From positions 1 through 36,172 of the forward strand of contig JAFXTD010000018.1 in the NCBI GenBank assembly GCA_017535925.1: a DNA stretch of 36,172 bases, written 5' to 3'. Shown piece by piece: positions 22,609 through 30,953 of the stretch (its first letter is position 1; each line of letters opens with the position of its first letter). Both the position numbers and the translations under genes were made by a program. Below the pieces are notes generated by a model. It made no database searches. It saw nothing but the letters and a program-made list of their open reading frames with translations, and was not told where the DNA came from. Source of the stretch: Selenomonadaceae bacterium. Lineage in GTDB: Bacteria; Bacillota; Negativicutes; Selenomonadales; Selenomonadaceae.

Positions 22609-23405
22609 TCTGTATCTTCTTTGACAAATTTTATGTAAGCCTCGCCGATACGTTCTTTGCAAGCCTCGACGACGGGATTTAAAATTTTCAAAGCCTCGTC
22701 ATGATTTTCAGCCGCCGCCGTCACTCGAACGACACAACCGTCCTCTTTTGCGTAGGTGGCGACGGTCGGATTGACGCCGTCAAGAAGTTCGGCAAGTCTG
22801 TCGGCAACGGGCGACTCCCCGACGATTGAAATCGGCGCGTCGAATTTGCTTAGGCATTTGATAATAATCGACACCAAAATTTTATCGCTCTTGTCGTTGA
22901 GATAAAGTTCGCAACATTCCTCGAACATGGGTTGCATTTCGTGAGGAGGACCGGGCAAGAGGATACAAATTTTCCCGTCGCGTTCCATGACGCAGCCGGG
23001 CGCGGTGCCGTGATGATTGTAAAGAATCAAAGAATCGTCAGGAACGACTGCCTGCTTTTTCATGCCGTCAGATAATTTTCCGAAGCCGCGAGCCTTTGCA
23101 CGCTCCTCCAAAAAATTTAAAACTTGCGCGTCGACAATCGGAACCTTGCCGAAATATTCCATGAGCATTTCTTTTGTCAAGTCGTCTTTCGTGGGACCGA
23201 GCCCGCCCGTCATAATCACAGCGTCCGCCCTCGAATAGGCAACGTCAAGCGCAGATTTTATCCTCGCGGGATTATCGCCGACGACCGTTTGAAAATGACA
23301 GTCCAAGCCGAGATGAGCCAGTCGCTTTGCCAAGTATTGCGCGTTCGTGTTGACGATGTTGCCCATTAAAATTTCGGTGCCGACACTGATAATTTCCACA
23401 ATCAT
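22605..23405 (-). CDS. cinA: CinA-like protein lacking the PncC domain
   Basis: A 266-residue protein equal to the first two domains of CinA: the MoCF-type domain (EIISVGTEILMGNIVNTNAQ, AVIMTGGLGPTKDDLT, LPGPPHEMQPMFEE) and the middle domain up to GEAYIKFVKEDTD. Full-length CinA has about 410 residues and continues into a nicotinamide-nucleotide amidase domain with an AESCTGG motif; nothing of it is found downstream, where a heptamer array and repeat copy 3 lie. The N-terminal part is associated with ADP-ribose pyrophosphatase activity in some bacteria. Start is ATG at 23405 behind GAGGTGAT. The loss is at a domain boundary, so the protein may be functional. Confidence 0.88.
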   Translation of the reverse strand: MIVEIISVGTEILMGNIVNTNAQYLAKRLAHLGLDCHFQTVVGDNPARIKSALDVAYSRADAVIMTGGLGPTKDDLTKEMLMEYFGKVPIVDAQVLNFLEERAKARGFGKLSDGMKKQAVVPDDSLILYNHHGTAPGCVMERDGKICILLPGPPHEMQPMFEECCELYLNDKSDKILVSIIIKCLSKFDAPISIVGESPVADRLAELLDGVNPTVATYAKEDGCVVRVTAAAENHDEALKILNPVVEACKERIGEAYIKFVKEDTD

Positions 23406-23502
23406 TTAGATTAATCACCTCGTCATTAAATTGTTTAGCCGTAAAATTTTTGTCACATGTTGTCTGCAATTTTCGGTAAAGAGCTTTCGAATTATAACCG
23501 CC

Positions 23503-23540
23503 CAAAAAAATTCCCTCCGCCTTTGGAGGGCTTTTTGTTT
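23503..23540. terminator. Orphan bidirectional terminator in a divergent gap
   Basis: CCCTCC (23513-23518) and GGAGGG (23525-23530) around GCCTTT, with A run on the left and T-rich tract on the right. It lies within the 333-base gap between the diverging cinA and ABC genes, where no coding gene ends. It may close a small RNA or act as an attenuator. The rest of the gap holds a CTAAC-type heptamer remnant (23651-23669) and a promoter. Confidence 0.7.
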
Positions 23541-23676
23541 TTACTTATTCACTATCGTCATTGCAAACACTTCCCCTTTTATAAGAATTTTAAAACAAAG
23601 AGCTGTTTTTTTCAACGCCCTGCAAAAAAAAAGTGGTAATGGTCAGAATTCTAATCACTAACCACTAAAATTGCGG

Positions 23677-23705
23677 TTGCAGTATTTACTCTTTTTTCAT
23701 ATAAT
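23677..23705 (+). promoter_or_regulatory. Promoter of the MacB-type ABC genes
   Basis: TTGCAG (23677-23682), a 17-base spacer and a perfect TATAAT (23700-23705), about 33 bases before the ATG at 23739. Confidence 0.75.
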
Positions 23706-23738
23706 CTCGCCGTAAAAAAGTTTGAGAGGAAAATTTTC

Positions 23739-24449
23739 ATGGCAAACGTCGTGACGATAACGGGTGTGAAAAAACTTTACAAGATGGGCTCGGAAACGGT
23801 CGCCGCACTGAACGGAGTGGACTTGCTGATTGACGAGGGCGAATTCGTCGCGCTGATGGGTCCTTCGGGTTCGGGCAAGTCGACGCTCATGAATATTCTC
23901 GGTTGCCTCGACAGACCGACCTTCGGCTCCTATAAACTTTTGGGGCAGGAAGTCAGCGGGCTTTCAGACGACGATTTGGCACGAATCAGAAACAAAACAA
24001 TCGGCTTCGTCTTCCAAAATTTTAATCTCTTGCCGAAGTTGACGAGCTTGGAAAACGTCGCGCTTCCTGCAGTCTACGCAGGCTTGAGTTCAAAGGAAAG
24101 ACTTTCGTTGGCAATGGACGCGCTGAAAAAAGTTTCGCTTGAAGATCGCGCACAACATTTGCCGGGCGAACTTTCCGGCGGTCAACGTCAACGTGTGGCA
24201 ATCGCCCGCGCAATCGCAATGAAACCGGCAATCCTCATGGCGGACGAACCGACAGGCAACCTTGACACAAAATCGACGGGAGAGATTATGGAAATCTTTC
24301 GCGACTTGCACAAGACCGGCTCGACGATAATCCTCGTCACGCACGAACCCGACATTGCGCAAGCCGCCGACCGCCAAATCCTCGTCAAGGACGGGCAAAT
24401 AACGATGGACATTTCCAAAGGCTCAAGCGAAGTTATCGACATTGTTTAG
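23739..24449 (+). CDS. MacB/LolD-type ABC transporter ATP-binding protein
   Basis: A 236-residue ABC ATPase of the MacB/LolD/FtsE class. Walker A GPSGSGKS is at 41-48, Q-loop in VFQNFNLLPKL, signature LSGGQ at 145-149, and Walker B ILMADEP at 165-171 followed by the H-loop in LVTHEPD. It would power the FtsX-type permease encoded next. Such pairs export peptides, antibiotics or lipoproteins or act in mechanotransmission; no periplasmic adaptor (macA) gene accompanies them here. Start is ATG behind GAGAGGAAA. The gap to the permease gene consists largely of 7-base repeats. Confidence 0.92.
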   Translation: MANVVTITGVKKLYKMGSETVAALNGVDLLIDEGEFVALMGPSGSGKSTLMNILGCLDRPTFGSYKLLGQEVSGLSDDDLARIRNKTIGFVFQNFNLLPKLTSLENVALPAVYAGLSSKERLSLAMDALKKVSLEDRAQHLPGELSGGQRQRVAIARAIAMKPAILMADEPTGNLDTKSTGEIMEIFRDLHKTGSTIILVTHEPDIAQAADRQILVKDGQITMDISKGSSEVIDIV

Positions 24450-24457
24450 AAAGGAGA

Positions 24458-24523
24458 AAGGAACAAGGAACAATGGACAAGGAATAAGTTAATTCCTCAT
24501 TCCTAATTCCTAATTCCTAATTA
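24458..24523 (+). repeat. Heptamer arrays (AAGGAAC then AATTCCT type)
   Basis: Units AAGGAAC, AAGGAAC, AATGGAC, AAGGAAT (24458-24485) are followed by ATTCCTC and then ATTCCTA units to about 24523. The array fills the gap between the ABC ATPase stop and the permease start and leaves no clear ribosome site next to the permease GTG. Confidence 0.8.
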
Positions 24524-24529
24524 CCAGAA

Positions 24530-25747
24530 GTGCTTTTTACCGAACTTTTAAAAATGGCGTGGTTGAGTTTGGGCGCGAACAAATTGCGAACGTTCTTGAC
24601 AATGCTGGGCGTGATAATCGGCGTGACAAGTGTTATCGCTCTGGTGAGCGTCGGCATGGGCGTCAAAAAAAATATCCTCGACAACATTTCGAGGCTCGGT
24701 TCAAATATGTTAATCGTCATGCCGGGCAGTGCAAATCGCGGCGGCATGAGAGGCGCGGCGGGCTCCGTGATAACTTTGACTTACGACGACGCCGAAGCCA
24801 TTAAAAACAAAATTAAAAATGTCGAATACGTTTCGCCGACCGTGCAAGGCAGTTATCAAGTCGTCTACGGTCATGAAAATTGGAACACGACAGTCACGGG
24901 CGTTATCCCCGAATACGTCGCGATTCAGTCTTTGGAAATTAAGAGCGGGCTTTTCTTCAGCGAACACGATGTTAATGTTCGAAATCGCGTCGCGGTTATC
25001 GGCTCGACCGTCGCGGCGAATCTTTTTGAAAGCGTCAATCCCGTCGGCAAAAAAATTCGTATCGGCAACGCGCCCTATACGATTATCGGCGTGCTTGAAA
25101 GCAAAGGACAATCCAGCGGCGGGCAAGACCAAGACGACGTTGTTTTGATTCCCTTGACGACCGCGCAAGAAAGATTAATCGGCGTGACTTACGTTCGCTC
25201 TATCAACGTTCAAGTTTCCGAAGCCGACAAGATGGACGAAGTTCAAAGCAACATTGAAAAACTTTTGCGGCAACGTCACAGAATCAGAGAAGGCGCGGAA
25301 GACGATTTCAACGTTCGAAACTTGACAAGCTTAATGGAAATGATGAACTCCTCAACGACAATGATAACTCTTCTGCTCGGTGCCATTGCCGGCATATCGT
25401 TGATTGTCGGCGGCGTCGGCATTATGAATATCACTTTGGCTTCCGTCACCGAACGCACGCGGGAAATCGGAATTCGCAAAGCTATCGGCGCGACCTATTC
25501 AAATATCATGCTCCAATTTTTAATCGAGTCGACGATGATCAGCGTTATCGGCGGGATTATCGGAATTATTATCGGCGTGGTTGCCGCGCAGTTGATTTCA
25601 AAGTTCGGAGGCTTCACGACGGTTATCAGCAGCTTGAGCATTGCCGCAAGTTTCGGCTTCGCGTTGTTCGTCGGAATATTTTTCGGAATGTTGCCTGCGC
25701 GGAAGGCGGCGCGCCTCGACCCGATAGAGGCTCTGCGCTACGAATAA
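24530..25747 (+). CDS. MacB-type ABC transporter permease
   Basis: A 405-residue permease with the MacB/FtsX architecture: one N-terminal membrane segment (LRTFLTMLGVIIGVTSVIALV), a periplasmic MacB-PCD domain (about 45-275), and three C-terminal segments with the conserved blocks GGVGIMNITLASVTERTREI, GIRKAIGAT and MLPARKAARLDPIEALRYE. It pairs with the ATPase upstream. The start is GTG at 24530, which fits homologues in length, but the usual ribosome site is missing because heptamer repeats fill the gap; the nearest purine-rich site (24450-24461) is about 70 bases away. Expression may depend on coupling or be reduced. Confidence 0.9.
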   Translation: MLFTELLKMAWLSLGANKLRTFLTMLGVIIGVTSVIALVSVGMGVKKNILDNISRLGSNMLIVMPGSANRGGMRGAAGSVITLTYDDAEAIKNKIKNVEYVSPTVQGSYQVVYGHENWNTTVTGVIPEYVAIQSLEIKSGLFFSEHDVNVRNRVAVIGSTVAANLFESVNPVGKKIRIGNAPYTIIGVLESKGQSSGGQDQDDVVLIPLTTAQERLIGVTYVRSINVQVSEADKMDEVQSNIEKLLRQRHRIREGAEDDFNVRNLTSLMEMMNSSTTMITLLLGAIAGISLIVGGVGIMNITLASVTERTREIGIRKAIGATYSNIMLQFLIESTMISVIGGIIGIIIGVVAAQLISKFGGFTTVISSLSIAASFGFALFVGIFFGMLPARKAARLDPIEALRYE

Positions 25748-25752
25748 ATGCG

Positions 25753-26298
25753 CTAATTTTTTTTGACGATGATATTTCCGTTGCGTGTCGGCAGCTCCAT
25801 AAAATTTATCGTCGTGTCGTCGAGGTAAGTGCCGTCTTGCTCTTCCGAAAGCACATAGGCATAGGCGCGACGAAAAATTTTTTCTCCCCAAAAGCCGTTA
25901 TCAATCGAGGCGCGACACATGAAATAAACTCCTATGTGATTTGCTTTAATCTGATTTCTTTTCTCGTTGAAGAAATAAATTTTGCCGCGTTCGCCCCAAA
26001 CTTTAACGGTAATTGAAATGCTCTCTTCTCCGTTCTTGAAAGTTTTATCGCTGACGGGAACGGTTTTTTTGCTGTCCACGAATGTGTCCGCAAGCGGCAG
26101 ATGGTCGGGGTTGTTGCGAACGAATTCCGCCGCCTCGATTATCCCGCTGTAAGCCGCATTTTGAAGTGCCTGCTCCAGTTGGAAGTTGGAAACTTCGCGG
26201 GCGTGATTTGCCTCCGCCTCTTGAATCCCTTTGACAATCAATGCGATGATTAATATCAGGCACAAGCCGAAAATCGTCGCGAATCCTTTTTGATTCAT
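25753..26298 (-). CDS. GspK/PilX-like minor pseudopilin
   Basis: A 181-residue protein beginning NQKGFATIFGLCLILIIALI, a prepilin-type leader with a Gly-Phe cleavage point and a hydrophobic helix, but Phe instead of Glu at mature position 5. That substitution is typical of GspK-type tip pseudopilins. The rest (about 150 residues) is soluble with a CRASIDNGFWGEK segment. It is last of four pseudopilin genes in H-I-J-K-like order. Start is ATG at 26298 behind GAGGCG. The protein is shorter than classical GspK, so PilX-like is an equally good name. It faces the ABC permease gene convergently, with only five bases between stops and no terminator visible. Confidence 0.65.
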   Translation of the reverse strand: MNQKGFATIFGLCLILIIALIVKGIQEAEANHAREVSNFQLEQALQNAAYSGIIEAAEFVRNNPDHLPLADTFVDSKKTVPVSDKTFKNGEESISITVKVWGERGKIYFFNEKRNQIKANHIGVYFMCRASIDNGFWGEKIFRRAYAYVLSEEQDGTYLDDTTINFMELPTRNGNIIVKKN

Positions 26299-26305
26299 AA
26301 TCGCC

Positions 26306-26899
26306 TCAATAAATTTTAAAACTTTCACAGCCCGGCATGTAGACTGCCGTGCTCATTTTTATTTTGTGACCTGTGACCTCGCTTTGCATTTCCAAAGTGA
26401 CGTGCAAAACTTTTTCGGCGGGCTTGTCGAATTCAAATTGAGTGACTCGCGTCTCGCCGAAATAATTGTCGCCCGTTATCGGATTGGCAAGGTATTCGTC
26501 AACGCGCTTGTAATTTATTTTTGAGTCTTTCTTTCCTGCGTCGCCGGCAAGAATATAAAGACGTGTCTCCGTCTTGTCAGCAATAACGTCGCCGTTTGCA
26601 GTACTTTGGATATTTCCAAGTTTGCTGTGCACCTCGTTAATCGTGCGATAAGTGAAAGTCAGCGTCGGAACTTCTTTTTCGGCAATAAGAGTTTTGGCGG
26701 CGCGGGCGTCGTAAATCAGCCGCGATAAAACGTCGTGAACTTCCTCTTCCAAAACGTAATCGGCAAGTTGAATTTTTCCCAAGTAAAAAATTTTCATGCC
26801 GACCGTCGCCAAACCCCAGCCCAATAAAATTAAAAGCGGCAAGGCTATCGCGAACTCTGCGAACACGAAGCCGCCGCTACGGAATTTTTTATTCAACAA
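26306..26899 (-). CDS. GspJ/PilW-like minor pseudopilin
   Basis: A 197-residue protein whose N-terminus KFRSGGFVFAEFAIALPLL has a Gly-Phe cleavage point and Glu at mature position 5, then a membrane helix and a beta-rich domain (LTFTYRTINEVHSKLGNI, TRLYILAGD). The domain size and place in the operon fit GspJ/PilW. The likely start is one of two adjacent TTG codons (26899 or 26896) behind AAAGGACG, overlapping the end of the preceding gene. Seven bases separate it from the next gene. A longer upstream frame runs through the preceding gene and is not credible. Confidence 0.65.
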   Translation of the reverse strand: MLNKKFRSGGFVFAEFAIALPLLILLGWGLATVGMKIFYLGKIQLADYVLEEEVHDVLSRLIYDARAAKTLIAEKEVPTLTFTYRTINEVHSKLGNIQSTANGDVIADKTETRLYILAGDAGKKDSKINYKRVDEYLANPITGDNYFGETRVTQFEFDKPAEKVLHVTLEMQSEVTGHKIKMSTAVYMPGCESFKIY

Positions 26900-27287
26900 C
26901 GCGAATCGTCCTTTCCACTTCAATAAAATCTTTGCGCTCTTTGAAAGTCCACTCGACTTTAACCGTGACGTGATGCAAGTTGCCGCTTGAGTTATCGGTC
27001 GTAGAAACAGTGAACTCAATCGGATTCGTCTCGCTGAAATTTTCCGTCGTCAAGTCTTCGGGCTTGCCAAGATAACTCGACACGATACGACCTTCCTCCG
27101 CCGCCAAAGATTCCATCATTGAAAGCTGCTCGTTCGCCAAATGAATCGCCGTCAATCTCAATGCCGCTTGAGGATTTTTTATTCGCGGCGCGGCGTTGAG
27201 CAAAATCATTGCGGCAAAGGAAGTTATCAGCGTCAAGATAACCACGTTGAGCAACATGAACCCGCGTTCGTTTTTTATTCTGTCCAT
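26889..27287 (-). CDS. GspI/PilV-like minor pseudopilin
   Basis: A 132-residue protein beginning DRIKNERGFMLLNVVILTLI, prepilin-like, with Asn instead of Glu at mature position 5. Such a change is known in some minor subunits but weakens membrane extraction, so the assembly role needs care. The downstream part has an Ala-rich helix (AIHLANEQLSMMESLAAEEG) and a strand-rich end. It overlaps the genes on both sides (13 bases with the upstream one, 11 with the next), so all four pseudopilins are translationally coupled. ATG at 27287 follows a weak GGAAGA. Confidence 0.65.
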   Translation of the reverse strand: MDRIKNERGFMLLNVVILTLITSFAAMILLNAAPRIKNPQAALRLTAIHLANEQLSMMESLAAEEGRIVSSYLGKPEDLTTENFSETNPIEFTVSTTDNSSGNLHHVTVKVEWTFKERKDFIEVERTIRVVE

Positions 27288-27772
27288 TCTTCCGATTTTT
27301 TTTCTCGACTGCCGCGAAATCTTCCGACGCTGTCGAAGACAATGTAAGAATCTTTTTTGAGCCGCGAAGTCAACTTCAAACTGTCGCTTATCGCCGGCTT
27401 GACTTTGCCCATGTCGTCAAATTGAATTTTCCAAACGTCAGTGCCGCCTTGCTTGTCGACAGTCACGTCATAGGAAAAAAAATTCTCGGCATAAATTTTG
27501 TTGGCTGAATTATTTTGAACGACGTAGCGTTCGGGGTAGATGTACATGATTATTACTTCGTCTCTTTCGACGGCGGTGAAGTGCGAATCGTTCATTGTAG
27601 TCATTCTTTCAAAGGACTGAAGGAATCTTAAATCGGTGTAAAGTTTTTTTGTCTCGTAGTCAAGCGCGGCTCTGTCAATCATGCGGAGGGCGTTTGGAAT
27701 TGCAACGGACACAAGCACCGCGATTATAAATGTCATCAAAATAATTTCAAGTGTCGCGAATCCTTTTTGCAT
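27275..27772 (-). CDS. GspH/FimT-like minor pseudopilin
   Basis: A 165-residue protein with a canonical type IV prepilin start, MQKGFATLEIILMTFIIAVL: cleavage after Gly, Phe at +1 and Glu at +5. The C-terminal domain is beta-rich, as in GspH/FimT. It is the first of four minor pseudopilin genes after ftsE (10-base gap). Start is ATG at 27772 behind AAGGTGAG. Minor pseudopilins normally prime assembly of a type II secretion pseudopilus, type IV pilus or DNA-uptake fibre; the ATPase, platform protein and major pilin are not in this window. Confidence 0.75.
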   Translation of the reverse strand: MQKGFATLEIILMTFIIAVLVSVAIPNALRMIDRAALDYETKKLYTDLRFLQSFERMTTMNDSHFTAVERDEVIIMYIYPERYVVQNNSANKIYAENFFSYDVTVDKQGGTDVWKIQFDDMGKVKPAISDSLKLTSRLKKDSYIVFDSVGRFRGSREKKSEEWTE

Positions 27773-27782
27773 GACACTCACC

Positions 27783-28505
27783 TTAAAAAAATCTGTTGAT
27801 TGGCGGCGGCTGTTGAGGTTGATTTTCGGAATAGACGCCGCGCGCCTCGTCACGAGTGATTTTTCCGCCCGCGATTGCGATAACGCGCCGTTGCATTTGG
27901 TCGACGATTGTTTTATCGTGTGTCGCCATGACAATCGTCGTGCCCGCCGCGTTGATTCGCTGAAAGATGTCCATTATGTCCCAGCTTGTTTCGGGGTCGA
28001 GGTTGCCCGTCGGTTCGTCGGCAATGACAATGCGCGGGTCGTTGACAATCGCTCTGGCAATGGCAACGCGTTGTTGTTCGCCGCCGGAAAGTTGCGCCGG
28101 AAAACTTTTAAACTTATCGCGTAAGCCGACAATGTCAAGCACGGTGTTTACGGAGCGTTGCATGATTCGGCGGGGAGCCTCGATAACCTGCATTGCGAAG
28201 GCGACGTTTTCATAAACGGTCTTGTCTTCAAGCAGGCGATAATCTTGAAAGATGACGCCGAGATTTCGACGCAGGTAGGGAATTTCTTTCGGCTTAAGGT
28301 TAGTCACGTCCTTGCCGTTGACGACGATACTGCCGCTCGTTGCAACTTCCTCATGCATCAAAAGTTTCATCAGCGTCGACTTGCCCGAACCCGAAGTGCC
28401 GACGATAAAAACAAATTCGCCGCGCTCAATGTCGAGGCTGACCTTGTCCAGCGCGAGAACGTTGTTATCGGTATAAATTTTCGTCACGTCTTTTAAGTGA
28501 ATCAT
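27783..28505 (-). CDS. ftsE: Cell division ATP-binding protein FtsE
   Basis: A 240-residue ABC ATPase of the FtsE family: Walker A GTSGSGKS (36-43), [20 protein letters not shown] (typical FtsE Q-loop region), signature LSGGE (140-144), Walker B VIADEP (161-166) and H-loop MATHDK, ending in [13 protein letters not shown] as FtsE proteins do. FtsE works with the membrane protein FtsX to control peptidoglycan hydrolases at division. No ftsX follows; the next gene, 10 bases on, is a pseudopilin. A Pro/Gln-rich tail closes the protein. ATG at 28505 has GGAGG just upstream. Confidence 0.9.
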   Translation of the reverse strand: MIHLKDVTKIYTDNNVLALDKVSLDIERGEFVFIVGTSGSGKSTLMKLLMHEEVATSGSIVVNGKDVTNLKPKEIPYLRRNLGVIFQDYRLLEDKTVYENVAFAMQVIEAPRRIMQRSVNTVLDIVGLRDKFKSFPAQLSGGEQQRVAIARAIVNDPRIVIADEPTGNLDPETSWDIMDIFQRINAAGTTIVMATHDKTIVDQMQRRVIAIAGGKITRDEARGVYSENQPQQPPPINRFF

Positions 28506-28535
28506 TTTTCCTCCTTAGGAATCGGTTTCAAATTC

Positions 28536-29567
28536 CTAATTAATAATCGCGCCGCCCAAAACTTCTTCGCCGTCGTAGAAGACAATCGATTGTCCCGGCG
28601 TTATTGCTCGTTGCGGTTCGGCGAAAGTCACACGCAAAAAATTTTCCTCCTCGGCGACAGCGCAAGTTGAAAATTTTGAGCCGTAACGAATCTTTGCTTG
28701 CAAAATTTTCGGAAGCGGCGGCTTGTAAATCCAATGTGCCTCGTGAGCCATCAAAGTCTTTGAAAAAAGTTTATCGCCCGCGTCGACGATAACTTTTTTA
28801 TTTGCAACGTCGAGGCGCGTGACGTACAGCGGGTGAGGCGCGGCGATACCCAAACCTTTGCGTTGACCGATTGTGTAATTTGCAACGCCGTTGTGCTTGC
28901 CCAAAATTTTTCCGTCCGAAGAAATAATTTCGCCCGCCTGCAAAGCTTGAGCTTCGGGCATTCGGTCTGCGATAAAATTTTTGTAGTCGTCATTGGGCAC
29001 GAAACAAATTTCCTGACTGTCGGGCTTATGAGCGACGGGCAAATTTAATTTCTCTGCGAGGCTGCGCGTCTCAACTTTTGAAAATTCTCCGAGCGGCAAA
29101 ATAATTTTCGCAAGCTTCTCCGCCGTCAAGTTATACAAAACATACGATTGGTCTTTCTTGAGGTCGAGGGCTTTTTTTAATTTGAATCGCCCGTCCTCGA
29201 AAATTATCCTCGCGTAATGACCCGTTGACAAAAAATCTGCACCGATATATTCCGCGAAGTCGAAGAGCTTGCCGAATTTAATTTCGCGATTGCAACGGAC
29301 GCAGGGGTTTGGCGTGCGCCCGCGCAGATATTCTTCGACGAAATAATTTTCAACCTTGTCACGAAAAATTTTTCTGAAGTCGGCAACGTAATGATTTATC
29401 CCCAAATGCGCGGCTATTTTCTGCGCGTCGTTAATATCGCAACAACCATTCGTGTCATCCAGTTTCATCGTCACGCCGACAACATCAAATCCTTTGTAAA
29501 GTAAAATTGCCGCAGTCAACGAGCTGTCAACGCCTCCGCTCATGGCTACGGCAACTTTTTTTCTCAT
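28536..29567 (-). CDS. mnmA: tRNA-specific 2-thiouridylase
   Basis: A 343-residue MnmA, which puts the 2-thio group on the wobble uridine of Lys, Glu and Gln tRNAs using ATP and sulfur from a persulfide carrier. PP-loop SGGVDSS is at 10-16, the catalytic pair are Cys89 (NPCVRC) and Cys188 (SQEICFV), and GLGIAAPHPLYVTRLDVANK and the C-terminal beta barrel are typical. Start is ATG at 29567 behind GGAGG. The TAG stop (after GGAIIN) lies in an ATTAGGAATT heptamer unit, part of the 3' end repeat pattern seen across the window. Sulfur-donor genes are not adjacent. Confidence 0.95.
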   Translation of the reverse strand: MRKKVAVAMSGGVDSSLTAAILLYKGFDVVGVTMKLDDTNGCCDINDAQKIAAHLGINHYVADFRKIFRDKVENYFVEEYLRGRTPNPCVRCNREIKFGKLFDFAEYIGADFLSTGHYARIIFEDGRFKLKKALDLKKDQSYVLYNLTAEKLAKIILPLGEFSKVETRSLAEKLNLPVAHKPDSQEICFVPNDDYKNFIADRMPEAQALQAGEIISSDGKILGKHNGVANYTIGQRKGLGIAAPHPLYVTRLDVANKKVIVDAGDKLFSKTLMAHEAHWIYKPPLPKILQAKIRYGSKFSTCAVAEEENFLRVTFAEPQRAITPGQSIVFYDGEEVLGGAIIN

Positions 29568-29607
29568 AATGAATCCTCCAACTCTTTAGCTGACAGCTAA
29601 CCGCTAA

Positions 29608-30894
29608 TTAATCTCTGCGAGGTTCTTCACGAGGCTTGGGCAATTCGTAAACGTCGGTGTGTAAAAATTCGCTTCTGATAACATCGTTGCCGCTGTACCA
29701 TACGCGGTAAATCGACGGCTTCATATCCGAGCCTTCGCGTTCGATTGCAATATCCGCGCCGCCCAAATCAGCCTTCGTGCCGAGAATGTAAACGCTTAAA
29801 GTCGAGCCGTAAGCCTCCGCGATAAGATAGACGTTGTGAGGAAAATCATTTCGGAATTTGAAATCAAGATAGCCGTCGGCAACGGTGGCATCTCTGCCGG
29901 GCGCGACGTAGGTCGATTGATAAAAGTGAGGCGTGCGTTCGGTGGGAGTGAGTCCCGCCAAAAGCACCGCGTTGTAAAGTGTCGAGCTGACTTGACAAAC
30001 ACCGCCGCCGTAATCTTCGGCAGGTCTTCCGTTGATAATCACGCCCGCAACTTTGTAGCCGTTCCCCCAAGTGCGTTCGCCGACCGTGTCATTAAAAGAA
30101 AACGTCCAGCTGCTTTTCACGAGCTTATCGGTAATGGCGTTGGCGGCAAGCCAAATGTTGTCTCCTCTGTCGCCGGGATAATAATAAGTGCTGAAAGAGC
30201 CGATAACCGAATCGATATCGGCAATATCCTCCGTCGTTATGAAAGGCTGAATGTCTTCGGGCTTCAAGTCGATTATACCCGTCGGCAAGTTGAGCGTCGT
30301 GAGCGGGGCTTTTAAATTCTCGGCAAGTTCTTCTGTGTTCAATTTCTTACCGATAACGCCGGGAATTTTTTCAATTACGTCGCCGGAAAATCTGCAAACG
30401 GCATTGACAGGGTCGCGATTAACCTTCGCGGCTATTTCGGAAAGTTTTTCGTCGAGGAGCGTTGAATCATATTGGGCGGCAAGCTGAACATTGCGCCCGT
30501 TGAGTACGCAACGAATTTGCTCGTTGAAGTTGCCGATTGTCGAACCGCCTCGCCCGTAGCCGAAAGCCTCTTGCGTCGCCTTGTCGACCAGCGGTGTCAA
30601 ATTAATTTCTTCGGGTGTGATAACAAATTCCTCGCCCTCGTAGCGGAAAGTGAGCTTGTGCATTTTCTGCGCGGCTACGTTCGTGAAAAATTTTTCTGCC
30701 GCAGTCTTGGTCATGCCGCCGATTGGTTGTCCTTCCGAACGTACACCCGGCACAATTTTATTTCCGTCAGCCACCGAATTTGAAACTGCCAATGAACCGA
30801 CGCCGACGACCGCCACCGTCGCCGCCGCAATCGCCGCAACTTTTGTCGAGAGAAAATTTTTAATGTTGAACTTTTCCACTTCAGAAGTCTCCAC
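29608..30894 (-). CDS. VanW-family protein with YoaR-like domain
   Basis: A 428-residue protein with an N-terminal membrane anchor (about residues 17-40), a YoaR-type putative peptidoglycan-binding region (about 50-220) and a VanW domain (about 235-385) carrying the usual FSFNDTVGERTWGNGYKVA, DYGGGVCQVSSTLYNAVLLA and HFYQSTYVAPGRDATVADG blocks. The domain has been noted near vancomycin resistance genes but its biochemical role is unknown; it probably acts on or binds the cell wall outside the membrane. Start is GTG at 30894 behind TGGAGGCG. The TAA stop is at the edge of a CTAAC-type heptamer array (29582-29608). Confidence 0.9.
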   Translation of the reverse strand: METSEVEKFNIKNFLSTKVAAIAAATVAVVGVGSLAVSNSVADGNKIVPGVRSEGQPIGGMTKTAAEKFFTNVAAQKMHKLTFRYEGEEFVITPEEINLTPLVDKATQEAFGYGRGGSTIGNFNEQIRCVLNGRNVQLAAQYDSTLLDEKLSEIAAKVNRDPVNAVCRFSGDVIEKIPGVIGKKLNTEELAENLKAPLTTLNLPTGIIDLKPEDIQPFITTEDIADIDSVIGSFSTYYYPGDRGDNIWLAANAITDKLVKSSWTFSFNDTVGERTWGNGYKVAGVIINGRPAEDYGGGVCQVSSTLYNAVLLAGLTPTERTPHFYQSTYVAPGRDATVADGYLDFKFRNDFPHNVYLIAEAYGSTLSVYILGTKADLGGADIAIEREGSDMKPSIYRVWYSGNDVIRSEFLHTDVYELPKPREEPRRD

Positions 30895-30925
30895 AAAAAT
30901 TTCGCCTCCATATTTTATTCAGTCT

Positions 30926-30953
30926 ATTATACCCGAAAAAATTTTTTAATCAA
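30926..30953 (-). promoter_or_regulatory. Promoter of the vanW-mnmA-ftsE-pseudopilin genes
   Basis: On the minus strand, TTGATT (30953-30948), a 16-base spacer (A6T6CGGG) and a perfect TATAAT (30931-30926). The -35 box overlaps the last codons of the small gene at 30946-31260. Confidence 0.7.
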
